From assembly GCF_016316925.1 (NCBI RefSeq), contig NZ_JAEEGB010000009.1:62001-126000 (forward strand): 64,000 bases of DNA, read 5' to 3'. This DNA comes from Clostridium aciditolerans. Its GTDB lineage: Bacteria; Bacillota; Clostridia; Clostridiales; Clostridiaceae. A program made the translations under genes and the position numbers. Under the pieces are notes generated by a model that saw nothing but the letters and a program-made list of their open reading frames with translations, ran no database searches and was not told the DNA's origin. Positions 7,652 through 16,844 of the stretch are shown one piece after another; position 1 is the first letter of the stretch, and every line of letters begins with the position of its first letter.

Positions 7652-9442
7652 TTGAATAAAAAAGTTGTTTTAACAGGTAATCAAGCAATAAGCAGAGGAT
7701 TTTGGGAAGCGGGAGGTGTAGTAGCCTCAAGTTATCCGGGATCACCGACAGTAGAGATACTAGAGTCTTTAAAGAACTATCCCGAAGTTTACTGTGAATG
7801 GGGAACAAATGAAAAGGTTGCATTTGAAGTAGCCATGGGAGGAAGCTTTGCTGGAGCTAGAAGCATGGTATCTATGAAGCATGTTGGTATAAACATAGCG
7901 GCAGATCCATTCATGACATTTACACAAATAAAGACTAAGGGAGGATTTATATTAGTAGTAGGTGATGATCCTGGACTTACAAGTTCACAAAATGAACAAG
8001 ATAGTAGGTTTTGGGCAAAGTATGCTAATATACCTGTATTTGAGCCATCTAATCCGCAAGAAGCTAAAGATTTTGTAAAGATTGGCCTTAATGTCAGTGA
8101 AAGATTTAATACTCCTGTATTATTAAAGATGACTAGCAGGCTGTGCCACTGTAGAGGAATTGTAGAACTATCTGATAGAGAAGAGAAGGAAATAGAAGGA
8201 TTTGTTGCAGAACAATCAAGGTATTGTATGCTTCCTCCGCATGCTAATAAACAGCAATACTTTATGAAGGAAAGAATAGAAAAACTTAAAGTATTTAATA
8301 ATGAACTAGATTTAAATACATTAGATGAAGTTGAAGGTTCAGATACCTTAATTGTTAGCAGTGGTATGCCTTACGAGTGTTTGAAGGAGTTAAATGTTAA
8401 AGCTTCCATTCTAAAGCTTGCAATGGTATGGCCATTACCTATAGAAAAAATTAAAAATTTAAGCAATAAGTATAGACAAATAATTGTAATTGAAGAGCTC
8501 ATGCCATATATAGAGGAAGCTTTAAAAATAAATGAAATAGAGGTTAAGGGTAAAGAATATTTTTCATTTACCGGGGAGCTTACAATAGATGAAATACGAA
8601 AAGGCTTAGAAAAGTTAGACATTATATCAAAAACAGATGTTAACGAAACAGATGTTGAGCCTGAAGAAATTCCATCAAGAACACCTATGTTATGTTCAGG
8701 ATGTCCTCATAGACCAATATTTCACATTTTAAAAATGGCTAATGCCACTGTTATGGGCGATATAGGCTGCTACTCACTTGGTATATTAGAGCCTTTTGAG
8801 GTTCATAAAACTAATATAAGTATGGGAGCTTCCTTAGGAAATGCTTTAGGAGTTGCAGTAGCTCAGAATAGGTCAGGGAAGAAAAAGCCAATAGTTGCTA
8901 CGATTGGTGATGGAACCTTTTTTCACTCTGGAATGACAGGAATGCTTCAACTAGCGAAAACTAAAGAGAATATTACTGTTATTGTAATGGATAATAGAAC
9001 CACTGCGATGACTGGAGGTCAAGAGACATTTACAACTGGAGATTATTTTAAAGATAGAGATAGCTATAGTATAAGTATCCCAGAAGTATTAAAAGCTTTT
9101 GGAATAGAGGATGTTACAATAGTAGATCAGTTTAAATATAAGGAAACTAAAGAAGCAATACATGCTGCAATGAAAAGAGAAGGATTATCCGTAATTGTTA
9201 CAACTAGACCATGTGCTTTAAACTTTAAAATAAAACAACCTCACTTCTACGTTGATGAAAATATATGTATAAGCTGTAGGAGTTGTATTAGAACTAACTG
9301 TCCGCCAATATCCATGAAACAATATCCAGGTAAGGATAAGAAAAATTCTTATATCAATCCGGATATGTGTGTAGGGTGTTCTGTTTGTTCACAGGTATGT
9401 CCAGTAGGAGCTATAAAAAGAAGCTCAGAGGCAAATAGTTAA
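7652..9442 (+). CDS. iorA: Indolepyruvate:ferredoxin oxidoreductase, alpha subunit
   Basis: Together with IorB it oxidatively decarboxylates aryl pyruvates from aromatic amino acids to aryl-acetyl-CoA, reducing ferredoxin. The protein (596 aa) has the pyruvate-binding domain (TGNQAISRGFWEAG, SYPGSPT), a thiamine diphosphate domain (MGDIGCYSLG, TIGDGTFFHSG), and a C-terminal 2[4Fe-4S] ferredoxin domain (CISCRSC...CPP and CVGCSVCSQVCPVGA). I use the TTG at 7652, 8 nt after a GGGGG SD; the ATG at 7637 would put the SD inside the gene. iorB follows 12 nt later. Such enzymes serve Stickland-type amino-acid fermentation. Confidence 0.95.
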   Translation: MNKKVVLTGNQAISRGFWEAGGVVASSYPGSPTVEILESLKNYPEVYCEWGTNEKVAFEVAMGGSFAGARSMVSMKHVGINIAADPFMTFTQIKTKGGFILVVGDDPGLTSSQNEQDSRFWAKYANIPVFEPSNPQEAKDFVKIGLNVSERFNTPVLLKMTSRLCHCRGIVELSDREEKEIEGFVAEQSRYCMLPPHANKQQYFMKERIEKLKVFNNELDLNTLDEVEGSDTLIVSSGMPYECLKELNVKASILKLAMVWPLPIEKIKNLSNKYRQIIVIEELMPYIEEALKINEIEVKGKEYFSFTGELTIDEIRKGLEKLDIISKTDVNETDVEPEEIPSRTPMLCSGCPHRPIFHILKMANATVMGDIGCYSLGILEPFEVHKTNISMGASLGNALGVAVAQNRSGKKKPIVATIGDGTFFHSGMTGMLQLAKTKENITVIVMDNRTTAMTGGQETFTTGDYFKDRDSYSISIPEVLKAFGIEDVTIVDQFKYKETKEAIHAAMKREGLSVIVTTRPCALNFKIKQPHFYVDENICISCRSCIRTNCPPISMKQYPGKDKKNSYINPDMCVGCSVCSQVCPVGAIKRSSEANS

Positions 9443-9454
9443 GGGGGGATAGTC

Positions 9455-10024
9455 ATGAGTATAACAAATATATTGATTAGTGGAGTTGGAGGTCAAGGAC
9501 TTGTTGTTGCAACTAAGATATTAGCTGAAACTGCTTTTAGAGAAGGATACGATATTAGAACTAGTGACGTGATTGGGCTTTCTCAGAGAGGGGGGATGGT
9601 TTGGGGAAGTGTAAGGTTTGGTGAAAAAGTTTATTCCCCAATCATACCAAAAGGTGAAGGTGACATATTGGTAGCTATGGAAAAGCTTGAAGGACTAAGA
9701 TGGGTAAAAAGCTTAAGAAATGGAGCTAAGGTTATAATAAATGATGAGGTAATATTCCCTAACAGGGTGTTAATTGAAAAAGAAGAATATCCTGAGAATA
9801 TAGAAGACAAAGTTAAGAGTAAAGGTCTAGATGTAATTCCTATAGAGGCTAATAAAATAGCAAAAGATTCAGGGAATATAAAGACTGCGAATATAGTACT
9901 ATTAGGATGCTTATCAAAACTTTTGCCTTTTAAAGAGGAAAGTTGGATTGAAGTAATTAAAGATAATGTGCCTAAAAGCACCATAGATGTAAATATAAAA
10001 GCATTTAAGCAAGGTAGAGCTTAA
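9455..10024 (+). CDS. iorB: Indolepyruvate:ferredoxin oxidoreductase, beta subunit
   Basis: The gamma-type oxidoreductase subunit paired with IorA. The 189-aa protein starts NILISGVGGQGLVVATKILAE, the family's glycine-rich motif, and continues SQRGGMVWGSVRFG, diagnostic for the 2-oxoacid:ferredoxin oxidoreductase gamma domain. An AGGGGGG-like SD stands before the ATG, 12 nt after the iorA stop. A strong terminator follows directly. Confidence 0.95.
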   Translation: MSITNILISGVGGQGLVVATKILAETAFREGYDIRTSDVIGLSQRGGMVWGSVRFGEKVYSPIIPKGEGDILVAMEKLEGLRWVKSLRNGAKVIINDEVIFPNRVLIEKEEYPENIEDKVKSKGLDVIPIEANKIAKDSGNIKTANIVLLGCLSKLLPFKEESWIEVIKDNVPKSTIDVNIKAFKQGRA

Positions 10025-10027
10025 TGT

Positions 10028-10068
10028 ATAGGGGTATGTCAATCTATGTTGACATACCCCTGTATTTA
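10028..10068. terminator. Bidirectional terminator between iorB and the DUF4434 gene
   Basis: Perfect 12-bp stem GGGGTATGTCAA (10031-10042) with TTGACATACCCC (10049-10060), flanked by T-rich sequence. It serves the convergent iorAB and DUF4434 transcripts. Confidence 0.85.
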
Positions 10069-11889
10069 ATTGCTTCGTACTTCAAATTCATCTATAAATG
10101 TGTAAGTGAAAGGAGTTGTAAAGGATGAAAGTCTTATAAACCTTGCGGGTATTGTTTTATCTAAGGTTAAGTATATTTTATATTTAGAACCACTGCGTTC
10201 TGAAAATGGGATTGTAGGAATTCTTAAAAGACCTACCGGCTGAAAGTTTATCCCATCACTAGAAACCGCAATTGATGCTTTAGAAGGCAACTGAACCCAA
10301 GGAATTGGTTCTCTTAAGTAGTTCACCGCAAATTGCTGTGTATCTGTTATTTTACCTAAATCTATAGTAATATCAATAGGATCATTATACCAACCTACAA
10401 AAGATTTATCTTTGTTAGAGTTTATACTTGAATAGATTCCATCTGTAAGTTTTTTAGAATTTGTATCACCATAAGTATAATCTGGTGCAGGAAAAGTTGT
10501 ATAAGTACAGTTTGTGGAAAGCAACTTAGCTAAAGGCTTATCAGGGTTTGTACTAACTTTAATAGAATTAGAAGCATCAGAAAGATTTCCTGAAAAGTCA
10601 AAGGATTTTACCTCATAGCTATATGAGGTTATACTGCTTTCCAAAAGAGGTCTGTCCGTATAACTCATGTAAAGGCCTTTTAAGTCTCCGCCATATTTTC
10701 TTTGTGATATTGTGCTGAAAATTAGCGTTCCATTACGATATACATTATATCCGCAGATATTCTTAGTATTTTTAGGTTCAATCCATGAAAGAGCAAATTC
10801 ATTTTTATTTATAGTTTCTACGGTTAAGTTTTGAGGCTTGTCAGGTTTATTAGATGGAAGAACCCCATTTTTCACATACTTGTAATAAGCATTTTGAAAA
10901 CCATTGTTAATATTGTTAGGACTATAGTAATGACTATAAGAAAAACAGACTATGTTATCAACGCAAGGACTTACTAACTTTAATTGTTTAATAAAACGAT
11001 TTAATGGAGCAGTTGAATTATTTACATAATCAAAAGTTTCAACATTCGCCCAAAATGAAAGACCAGGTTTGGTATCTACAGCCTTCTTGAGAGCGGTAAA
11101 CCAAGAATTAGATTCATCAATGCTTATACGTCCACTTCCAACAGAATCTTGAACACAGAAAATATCGCCTTTTGTTAGGTCCGTATGCGCAAATAAGTAT
11201 GACCAGTTATCAGCATATTCTTTAGGAGTACTACAAGAGGAATTCATAAAAGGAGATAGCAAAATAGGTAGACGTTCATTTTTATCTTTTAAATGTCTTA
11301 GGTTAATATTTAATGCATTAGATAAAACAGCAAACTGATTAGTATTGGCAAACTTAGCGTTGTCTACTTCGTATGGAAAGTACCAACCATAAAAGGCCTT
11401 TGGATATTTAGAGTGGTACTTAACATATAGTTCATCAGATACTTGATTTATTTTTTGCATTTGCCCATAAAGCCACTCCGGGTCATCACCAGATTTCTGC
11501 CACCAATCACTGTTAAAGTAAGTGTCTACGAAAACTTTTATTCCTAACTCCTCAGCATTTTTTAAACAAAGCTCAATAGGGTCTGTTTGTCCATAAATTT
11601 TTGTAAATCCAGGTATGGTGCTGTTATAAACAGATTTTGTTTCACTTCCACTAGAGAAAGAAACACCAGTAATAATAAGAAAGTGCATTTTATTTTGCTT
11701 CAAGTATTGAAGCTCGCTTTTCCATTTTGAATCATCCCAATTTTGAGCAAGATCTAATTGAATGAAAGTTCCATCTGCTATTGGGGAATTTTTATAAGAC
11801 TTAATTGGACTATTAAAATAGATAAATATAAATATGCCAATAATAAATACTATAGAGCCTAACTTTATCATTGCTTTTCTATTTAACAT
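10066..11889 (-). CDS. Membrane-anchored DUF4434 glycoside-hydrolase-like protein with FN3 and discoidin-like domains
   Basis: The 607-aa protein has an N-terminal membrane segment (about residues 10-25, IVFIIGIFIFIYF) without a lipobox, so it is probably a surface-anchored or secreted protein. Residues about 38-330 show the DUF4434 pattern (GTFIQLDLAQNWDDSKWKSE, then a TIM-barrel-like series of strands with FYGWYFPYE and FWANVETF), a fold related to glycoside hydrolases. A fibronectin type III segment follows (about 350-445, PDKPQNLTVE and LSWIEPKN). The C-terminal part (about 455-607) resembles an F5/8-type C carbohydrate-binding module. Substrate unknown; no neighbouring sugar gene helps. 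Confidence 0.7.
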   Translation of the reverse strand: MLNRKAMIKLGSIVFIIGIFIFIYFNSPIKSYKNSPIADGTFIQLDLAQNWDDSKWKSELQYLKQNKMHFLIITGVSFSSGSETKSVYNSTIPGFTKIYGQTDPIELCLKNAEELGIKVFVDTYFNSDWWQKSGDDPEWLYGQMQKINQVSDELYVKYHSKYPKAFYGWYFPYEVDNAKFANTNQFAVLSNALNINLRHLKDKNERLPILLSPFMNSSCSTPKEYADNWSYLFAHTDLTKGDIFCVQDSVGSGRISIDESNSWFTALKKAVDTKPGLSFWANVETFDYVNNSTAPLNRFIKQLKLVSPCVDNIVCFSYSHYYSPNNINNGFQNAYYKYVKNGVLPSNKPDKPQNLTVETINKNEFALSWIEPKNTKNICGYNVYRNGTLIFSTISQRKYGGDLKGLYMSYTDRPLLESSITSYSYEVKSFDFSGNLSDASNSIKVSTNPDKPLAKLLSTNCTYTTFPAPDYTYGDTNSKKLTDGIYSSINSNKDKSFVGWYNDPIDITIDLGKITDTQQFAVNYLREPIPWVQLPSKASIAVSSDGINFQPVGLLRIPTIPFSERSGSKYKIYLTLDKTIPARFIRLSSFTTPFTYTFIDEFEVRSN

Positions 11890-12013
11890 AATTATTTACA
11901 AAGTTCCTTTCTACATAATTATCATAGTAAGTAAATGCTATAATAAATTATAAGCGTTTGTAGACAATAACTCAAATTTAAGCTATTTAAATTATACATA
12001 TATTTAATAATAT

Positions 12014-12054
12014 AACATAAAAAGAGTGAACATTCCGTTCACTCTTTTTATGTT
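12014..12054. terminator. Terminator ending the yqeC-to-ridA operon
   Basis: AACATAAAAAGAGTGAAC (12014-12031) is perfectly complementary to 12037-12054. The U tract on the minus strand closes the leftward operon right after ridA; A/T symmetry also allows it to stop DUF4434-side transcripts. Confidence 0.85.
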
Positions 12055-12055
12055 A

Positions 12056-12433
12056 TTATTCAGCTAATGCTATTACTTCTATTTCAACTAAAGCATCTTT
12101 TGGAAGTACTACTTGCACGCATGATCTTGCAGGCATATCTTTTTGGAAATACTTTGCATAAACTTCGTTAACAGCAGCGAAATCACTCATATTCTTTACG
12201 AAAACAGTTGTTTTAATAACTTTATCTAAAGATGTTCCTGCTTCTTCAAGAATAGCCTTTACATTTTCTAATGATTTTTCTGTAGCTTTTTTAACGTCTC
12301 CAATTAATTCTCCAGTTACTGGATCTAATGGGAGTTGTCCTGATGTAAATACTAAATTCCCAACTTTAACTGCTTGAGAATAAGGTCCTACTGCTCCTGG
12401 AGCATTTGTTGTGCTTATTATCTTTTTTTCCAT
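12056..12433 (-). CDS. ridA: RidA family reactive enamine/imine deaminase
   Basis: RidA hydrolyses 2-aminoacrylate and related enamines released by PLP-dependent lyases, protecting PLP enzymes. The 125-aa protein is full length and shows TTNAPGAVGPYSQAVKVG, the conserved Arg in PARSCVQV, and the C-terminal VEIEVIA that form the trimer active sites. AGGAGG lies upstream of ATG 12433. It is the last gene of the leftward operon. A reason for its presence is offered by ygeX, whose product makes 2-aminoacrylate from diaminopropionate. That link is inference from context. Confidence 0.95.
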   Translation of the reverse strand: MEKKIISTTNAPGAVGPYSQAVKVGNLVFTSGQLPLDPVTGELIGDVKKATEKSLENVKAILEEAGTSLDKVIKTTVFVKNMSDFAAVNEVYAKYFQKDMPARSCVQVVLPKDALVEIEVIALAE

Positions 12434-12470
12434 GTTGTTAATCCTCCTGTAAATTGTTTTATTAAATAAA

Positions 12471-12495
12471 TCATAAAGTAATAATTACTTTATGA
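12471..12495. repeat. 25-bp palindrome between moaA and ridA
   Basis: TCATAAAGTAAT and ATTACTTTATGA are perfect arms about a single central base. Followed by TTTATTT on the minus strand, it could act as a weak internal terminator or mRNA processing site. Confidence 0.45.
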
Positions 12496-12504
12496 GGGTA
12501 AACG

Positions 12505-13476
12505 TTAGCCTCCGATTTGATACATTAATCTATTGTCGGAGTTATTATCATTATCATTAAATTTATGTCTTATAGGTTTATTAAAAATATCCCTCTTAAT
12601 TACTTCTTTTAATTCAGCATCAGTTATATCATTTCTAATTAGACTCCTTAAATCTGTTCCTGAATTCCAATGAAGACATTGTTTTAAAAAACCTTCAGAG
12701 GTTAGGCGAATTCTATTACAGTTTTCGCAAAAGGAATGACTCATAGCACTTATAAATCCTATTTTTCCTATTCCTTTTTCAGTTTTGAAATATGAAGCAG
12801 GGCCTTCATGGTTAGTTATACTATCACAGGTTGTCAAAGAAGAATTTTTTGAAATAATATCTTTTAGCTGTTGAGTGGATATAGATTTAAAATTTTTACC
12901 TTCACCTATAGGCATAAGTTCTATAAACCTAACATCTATAGGATTGTTTTCTGTAATAGCAACAAAATCCATAATTTCATTGCTATTAAAACCCTCCATA
13001 ATGACAGTATTTATTTTAACCTTTAGACCATTATCTACAGCAAAATTTAAAGAATTAATTACGCTCTTTAGATCACCACCACGAGTTATATTACTGTATA
13101 CATCTTCTTTCAGAGTATCTAAGCTAATATTGACTCTATCGAGGCCAGCTTTAATTAGAGAGGTTAGATGCTGAGCTAAAAGTATTCCATTAGTAGTAAT
13201 ACAGACTTCATTTATGTTAGGTAAAGATTTTATATCCTTTATAAGATCCACAATACCTTCTCTTACAAGAGGTTCTCCTCCAGTTATTCTTATCTTCGAT
13301 ATACCTAGCTCGGAGGTCAATTTGACGATTCTATGAATCTCATCAAGCTTCAGCAGGTTGGATTCAGGCATAAACTTTATCCCTTTATTCGGCATACAAT
13401 ATATGCATCTTAGATTACATCTATCTGTTACTGAAATTCTAAGATAGTTTATATTTCTCCCACAGTTATCTAGCAC
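12505..13476 (-). CDS. moaA: GTP 3',8-cyclase MoaA (molybdopterin biosynthesis)
   Basis: Radical SAM enzyme for the first step of molybdopterin synthesis. It has the CxxxCxxC cluster motif (CNLRCIYC, about residues 20-27), the SAM-binding ITGGEPL, the second cluster motif CENCNRIRLTSEGFLKQC near the C-terminus, and the required C-terminal Gly-Gly. The GTG at 13476, 8 nt after AGGAGG, is the best start (323 aa); a GTG at 13485 overlaps the SD. It lies 66 nt after xdhC, in a cluster that matures a molybdenum hydroxylase. moaC, moeA and other moco genes must be elsewhere. Confidence 0.93.
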   Translation of the reverse strand: MLDNCGRNINYLRISVTDRCNLRCIYCMPNKGIKFMPESNLLKLDEIHRIVKLTSELGISKIRITGGEPLVREGIVDLIKDIKSLPNINEVCITTNGILLAQHLTSLIKAGLDRVNISLDTLKEDVYSNITRGGDLKSVINSLNFAVDNGLKVKINTVIMEGFNSNEIMDFVAITENNPIDVRFIELMPIGEGKNFKSISTQQLKDIISKNSSLTTCDSITNHEGPASYFKTEKGIGKIGFISAMSHSFCENCNRIRLTSEGFLKQCLHWNSGTDLRSLIRNDITDAELKEVIKRDIFNKPIRHKFNDNDNNSDNRLMYQIGG

Positions 13477-13542
13477 TATATCCACCTCCTTTTATATCTA
13501 TATTAGTTGCAACAAGCAAAGCACTGTTATACTTAAACATAA

Positions 13543-14352
13543 TTAAATATTTATATTTTTTAAATTCTTTAAATGATCTAATGAACCTTTATTTTTAATA
13601 AGCAATATCTCGCTTAAAATACCAAGCGCTATTTCCTCAGGTTTTTCTGAAGCTATATTTAGCCCCATTGGAGTAAACACCTTTTGTAACTCCTCCTTAG
13701 GAACTCCAGCATTCATTAAGTTTTGCATAATGAAAAGTATTTTTTTAGTACTTCCAATCATTCCAACATAGGCAGCGCCCTTAGATACTGAGGCCATAAG
13801 CGCGTCACTATCGGATCTATGGCCTTTTGTAACTATGGTTACGTAAGTATTTTCATCAAATTTATATTTAGATAAAGTATCGCCTATGTTGCCTATAATA
13901 ATCTCATCTGCATCATCAAACACTGTGCTATTTGCAAATTCTTCCCTATCATCAAAAATCACTGTATAAAAGCCTAATATTTTCCCTAATTTATGAAGTT
14001 GTTGACCTATATGACCAGCACCAGCTATAAGTAGTTTAGGACTGGGATTAAAAACTTTTATAAAACCTTTAACCTGACCACCACACTGTGCATCTAGACC
14101 ACCTTTTTCATTTAATATATATTCAAAATTACTATCATCGCCTTGGTCAATACATTCTATAGCTTTAAGAATGACCTTATGCTCAACTATACCTCCTCCA
14201 ATAGAACCTAATATTCTGCCATCTTTCCATACTGCCATGGTAGATCCTGTTTTTCTTGGAGCAGATCCTAATGAATCTGTTATAGTGGCTAGGGCAACTC
14301 TTTCACCACTGCGTAAACTCTCATATACTTCTTTTAATATCTTTTCGTCCAT
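13543..14352 (-). CDS. xdhC: XdhC/CoxI family molybdenum-hydroxylase maturation protein
   Basis: XdhC proteins bind the molybdenum cofactor, promote its sulfuration and hand it to xanthine dehydrogenase. The 269-aa protein has the XdhC N-terminal domain (ALATITDSLGSAPRKTGSTMAVW, GSIGGGIVEH, CGG) and a C-terminal Rossmann domain (LLIAGAGHIGQQLHKLG, ATITVVTKGHRSD-like, YVGMIGSTKK). ATG 14352 has GGAG 9 nt upstream and the gene overlaps yqeB by 32 nt, indicating translational coupling. Here the cofactor is presumably the selenium form, given the YqeB/YqeC neighbours. Confidence 0.9.
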   Translation of the reverse strand: MDEKILKEVYESLRSGERVALATITDSLGSAPRKTGSTMAVWKDGRILGSIGGGIVEHKVILKAIECIDQGDDSNFEYILNEKGGLDAQCGGQVKGFIKVFNPSPKLLIAGAGHIGQQLHKLGKILGFYTVIFDDREEFANSTVFDDADEIIIGNIGDTLSKYKFDENTYVTIVTKGHRSDSDALMASVSKGAAYVGMIGSTKKILFIMQNLMNAGVPKEELQKVFTPMGLNIASEKPEEIALGILSEILLIKNKGSLDHLKNLKNINI

Positions 14353-15169
14353 AGCCACACACTCCATAATTTTTATTATTTTTTAAGTATAGTATAGCTT
14401 CTAATACTCCGCCGCCAATGCTTCTTGCCTTATCTGAAATTGTGTAACAATTTTCCTTTTCCGTAGCTCTTGGATCAATATCTGCTATTTTAAATTTTGC
14501 AGTTATATTACTTCCATTCCTTATAATTCCTCTCAGTAGTCCATTTATACTAGCTTTAACTTCCATATCGTCTACATAAGCTATTATATCATTGACTTCA
14601 ACTATATCACCAATGTTCCGAACGTTTCTAATAATGCCAGCACAAGGGCTATATATTACTCTTTCTTTTGAGTAGCCCATTATATTACCAGGGACTCCAG
14701 TATTTTTTTTAGCGCAGCCTTCTAATATCACTCTTCCTAAATTATGGCCCCTCATAGTTTCAATTACAGCATGTACATCTTTTCCAGCCTCAAAGCCTGG
14801 TCCTAAGGCAATAGTTATATCAGCCATATCCATAGTAGTACCTAAGTTCTTTTTTGCTAAAATCGCATCAACTACAATTTGAGGTTTAAAAACATCTATA
14901 TATAGGCCATTTGGATCTACAACCACTGGTATTTTATTTTCTAACCATGCTTTCTTAACTTCTTTAACATTGCATGCATAAATGGAAGTAATACCTTCTA
15001 TTGTGATTTGTCCTTCATATATGGCTTCGCTGAAACAAACAGTTCTTCTTATTGAGGTAGGAGTTGATACTTCTAGTATTAGAACTTTAAATCCACTTCT
15101 GTGTAGTTTTTGGATTGTTCCTGAGGCTATATCCCCTCCGCCTCTAACAATTACAAGTTCATTAAACAT
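14321..15169 (-). CDS. yqeB: Selenium-dependent molybdenum hydroxylase system protein YqeB (EF2563 family)
   Basis: The 282-aa protein begins VIVRGGGDIASGTIQKLHRSGFKV, a Rossmann-like nucleotide-binding start typical of the EF2563/YqeB family. That family co-occurs with selenium-dependent molybdenum hydroxylases and selD and is thought to help install labile selenium at the Mo site. The biochemical reaction is not established. It overlaps mocA by 8 nt upstream and xdhC by 32 nt downstream. The SD AGAAGGA precedes ATG 15169. Confidence 0.88.
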   Translation of the reverse strand: MFNELVIVRGGGDIASGTIQKLHRSGFKVLILEVSTPTSIRRTVCFSEAIYEGQITIEGITSIYACNVKEVKKAWLENKIPVVVDPNGLYIDVFKPQIVVDAILAKKNLGTTMDMADITIALGPGFEAGKDVHAVIETMRGHNLGRVILEGCAKKNTGVPGNIMGYSKERVIYSPCAGIIRNVRNIGDIVEVNDIIAYVDDMEVKASINGLLRGIIRNGSNITAKFKIADIDPRATEKENCYTISDKARSIGGGVLEAILYLKNNKNYGVCGYGRKDIKRSI

Positions 15170-15761
15170 ATCTAACCGTCCTTCTATTTATTATAGTTAA
15201 TATATTTTTATAATCTTCTGGTGTATCAATATCAAGTAAAGGTAATTGACTATTTAGCTTTATAAAACGCACATCATTCTTGTATTTATCTATTATTATT
15301 CGACCGCCAGTATCACCTTGAAGACATAGTAATTCATCTTTAAACCTTTTAGGAAAGATGACGGGAGAACCTCTTCTGGAATCAAAAGTAGGAACTATAA
15401 TTGAATGCTTGTATTTATAAAAGGCATAATTTAAAAGTCTTATTGTATCTGTATCTATAAAAGGTTGATCACCAGTGAAGAACATATAACCATCAGTATC
15501 ACAAGAGTTAATAATTCCAAGTTTAATTGATTCACTTTGACCATAAATGGCTTTATCATTAAAAATAGTTTTAATGCCTCTTTTTTGGGACAATTTTAAT
15601 ACATTTTCATCTCTCCCAATTAAAACGATATCATTAAAATTATAAGATAACACTGAATCCATAACATGTTCAATTATAGACTGTCCATTAAGGTTTAAGG
15701 AAAGTTTATTCTCACCCATTCTTTTGCTATAACCTGCTGCCAAAATAATAGCATTAATCAT
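15162..15761 (-). CDS. mocA: Molybdenum cofactor cytidylyltransferase-like (MocA/YgfJ)
   Basis: A MobA-like nucleotidyltransferase of 199 aa. The signature IILAAGYSKRMGENKLSL binds the nucleotide triphosphate and MFFTGDQPFID carries the metal-binding Asp. MocA/YgfJ proteins attach CMP to molybdopterin, giving the cytosine dinucleotide form used by hydroxylases of the xanthine dehydrogenase family. Overlaps yqeB by 8 nt and follows yqeC by 26 nt. The GRIIIDKYKNDV and PLLDIDTPEDY parts also fit. Confidence 0.88.
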   Translation of the reverse strand: MINAIILAAGYSKRMGENKLSLNLNGQSIIEHVMDSVLSYNFNDIVLIGRDENVLKLSQKRGIKTIFNDKAIYGQSESIKLGIINSCDTDGYMFFTGDQPFIDTDTIRLLNYAFYKYKHSIIVPTFDSRRGSPVIFPKRFKDELLCLQGDTGGRIIIDKYKNDVRFIKLNSQLPLLDIDTPEDYKNILTIINRRTVRYV

Positions 15762-15787
15762 TTAGTATCCTCCTAAGCCAGTTACAG

Positions 15788-16522
15788 CTAAAAAGCTAAT
15801 TGATATTTTTTACTCAGTAAGCTTCCTATAATTACTTTGTTGAAGCAAATATTGCTATTTTCTAGCAGGGCCTCCAAAAGCTTATTTGCTATTAGTAATT
15901 CATCAGCATTTTCAATTTTGTTAATGAAAAGTATTTTTTCTCCTAAGGCATTCTTAAATAATCCATTTGGATGAAGTATTAAAGAAATAAGATGCTGCAT
16001 ATTTATAGGTTCATTTATTGTTGAATTTGTCAATTTTAAAAATTCTTCAAGCCTATGAACGTTAGTATCATTAATCCTTTTGCCTATTGTTTTTATATCT
16101 AATATTCCAATTGTTTTATTTGTTTTTTTGCATATTACAGGTTCATTAATATTCCACCCCTTGATAGGTTTCATCTTAGATCCATCTGCCTCTATTAACG
16201 TATAATTAAAAGATTTAGAAATCGTTTCTATAGTGTTACTATCTAAACCAACAACTTTACCAGCCTCGTTTAAGGAATTACCAAAAATGTAAATACCTTT
16301 GTTGTTAACTTGGCTATAGTATCCATAATTTTTTTTATCTAGACACATATAATCATATTGATTTTTATTTGGAAGAAATATTTTAGTAGTTGTTGTTACT
16401 AATACTTTGCTTTCTTCTTTTAGCTCTTCAGCTAAATTGAACATAAGAGAGGTTTTGCCTCCAGCTCCTACAATAGAAACTATACATTCTTTCTTTAAAT
16501 CTAGTAATTCTTTTAATTTCAT
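15788..16522 (-). CDS. yqeC: Selenium cofactor biosynthesis protein YqeC
   Basis: A 244-aa P-loop-like protein with VSIVGAGGKTSLMFNLAEEL (glycine-rich loop GAGGKTS), VTTTTKIFLP, and LIEADGSKMKPIKG. This matches the YqeC family linked to selenium-dependent molybdenum hydroxylases. Exact reaction unknown; an NTP-dependent role in selenium transfer is the usual proposal. It is the first gene of the leftward operon, with a 43-nt leader behind a sigma-54 promoter. The SD GAGGTAAGG lies directly before ATG 16522. Confidence 0.88.
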   Translation of the reverse strand: MKLKELLDLKKECIVSIVGAGGKTSLMFNLAEELKEESKVLVTTTTKIFLPNKNQYDYMCLDKKNYGYYSQVNNKGIYIFGNSLNEAGKVVGLDSNTIETISKSFNYTLIEADGSKMKPIKGWNINEPVICKKTNKTIGILDIKTIGKRINDTNVHRLEEFLKLTNSTINEPINMQHLISLILHPNGLFKNALGEKILFINKIENADELLIANKLLEALLENSNICFNKVIIGSLLSKKYQLAF

Positions 16523-16576
16523 ACCTTACCTCATGCATGATGGAGTTAATTTATAATTCTGTATAAAGTATTACAA

Positions 16577-16591
16577 GCAACTAATGTGCCA
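16577..16591 (-). promoter_or_regulatory. Sigma-54 (-24/-12) promoter of the yqeC-mocA-yqeB-xdhC-moaA-ridA operon
   Basis: On the minus strand TGGCACATTAGTTGC (16591-16577) matches the consensus TGGCACNNNNNTTGC exactly, with ten bases between the GG and the GC. Predicted start is about 12 nt further on, near 16565, leaving a 43-nt leader before yqeC. Confidence 0.88.
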
Positions 16592-16755
16592 GGAAAAACA
16601 AAAAATCTTAATTAAAGACATGCTAATATAAAATTAGTTAGTAAAATAGCGACATTTAAGCCGCTACAAAAATTTTATAATCATAAATAGTTATAAAATT
16701 TGCTTGGATAAAAATTACTGATAAGTAATATTGTGAAAAATAATTGAAATTTTCA

Positions 16756-16789
16756 TTATCATATTGATAAAAAGTTATCGTTTTGATAA
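16756..16789. promoter_or_regulatory. Paired activator sites (upstream activating sequences) for the yqeC operon
   Basis: Two 15-bp palindromes, TTATCATATTGATAA (16756-16770) and TTATCGTTTTGATAA (16775-16789), centres 19 bp apart. They lie about 165-200 bp upstream of the minus-strand -24 element, the normal distance for sigma-54 enhancer binding. The same motif recurs at 16845 and 18668. Confidence 0.75.
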
Positions 16790-16844
16790 TAATATATTAT
16801 AATACATTTATAGCATATTATCTTTTAAAGTTCGACAAAATGTG

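Noticed and set aside
13486-13542. A separate sigma-54 promoter before moaA
   Set aside because: TGCTTTGCTTGTTGC on the minus strand lacks the essential -24 GG; moaA is better explained as part of the yqeC operon.
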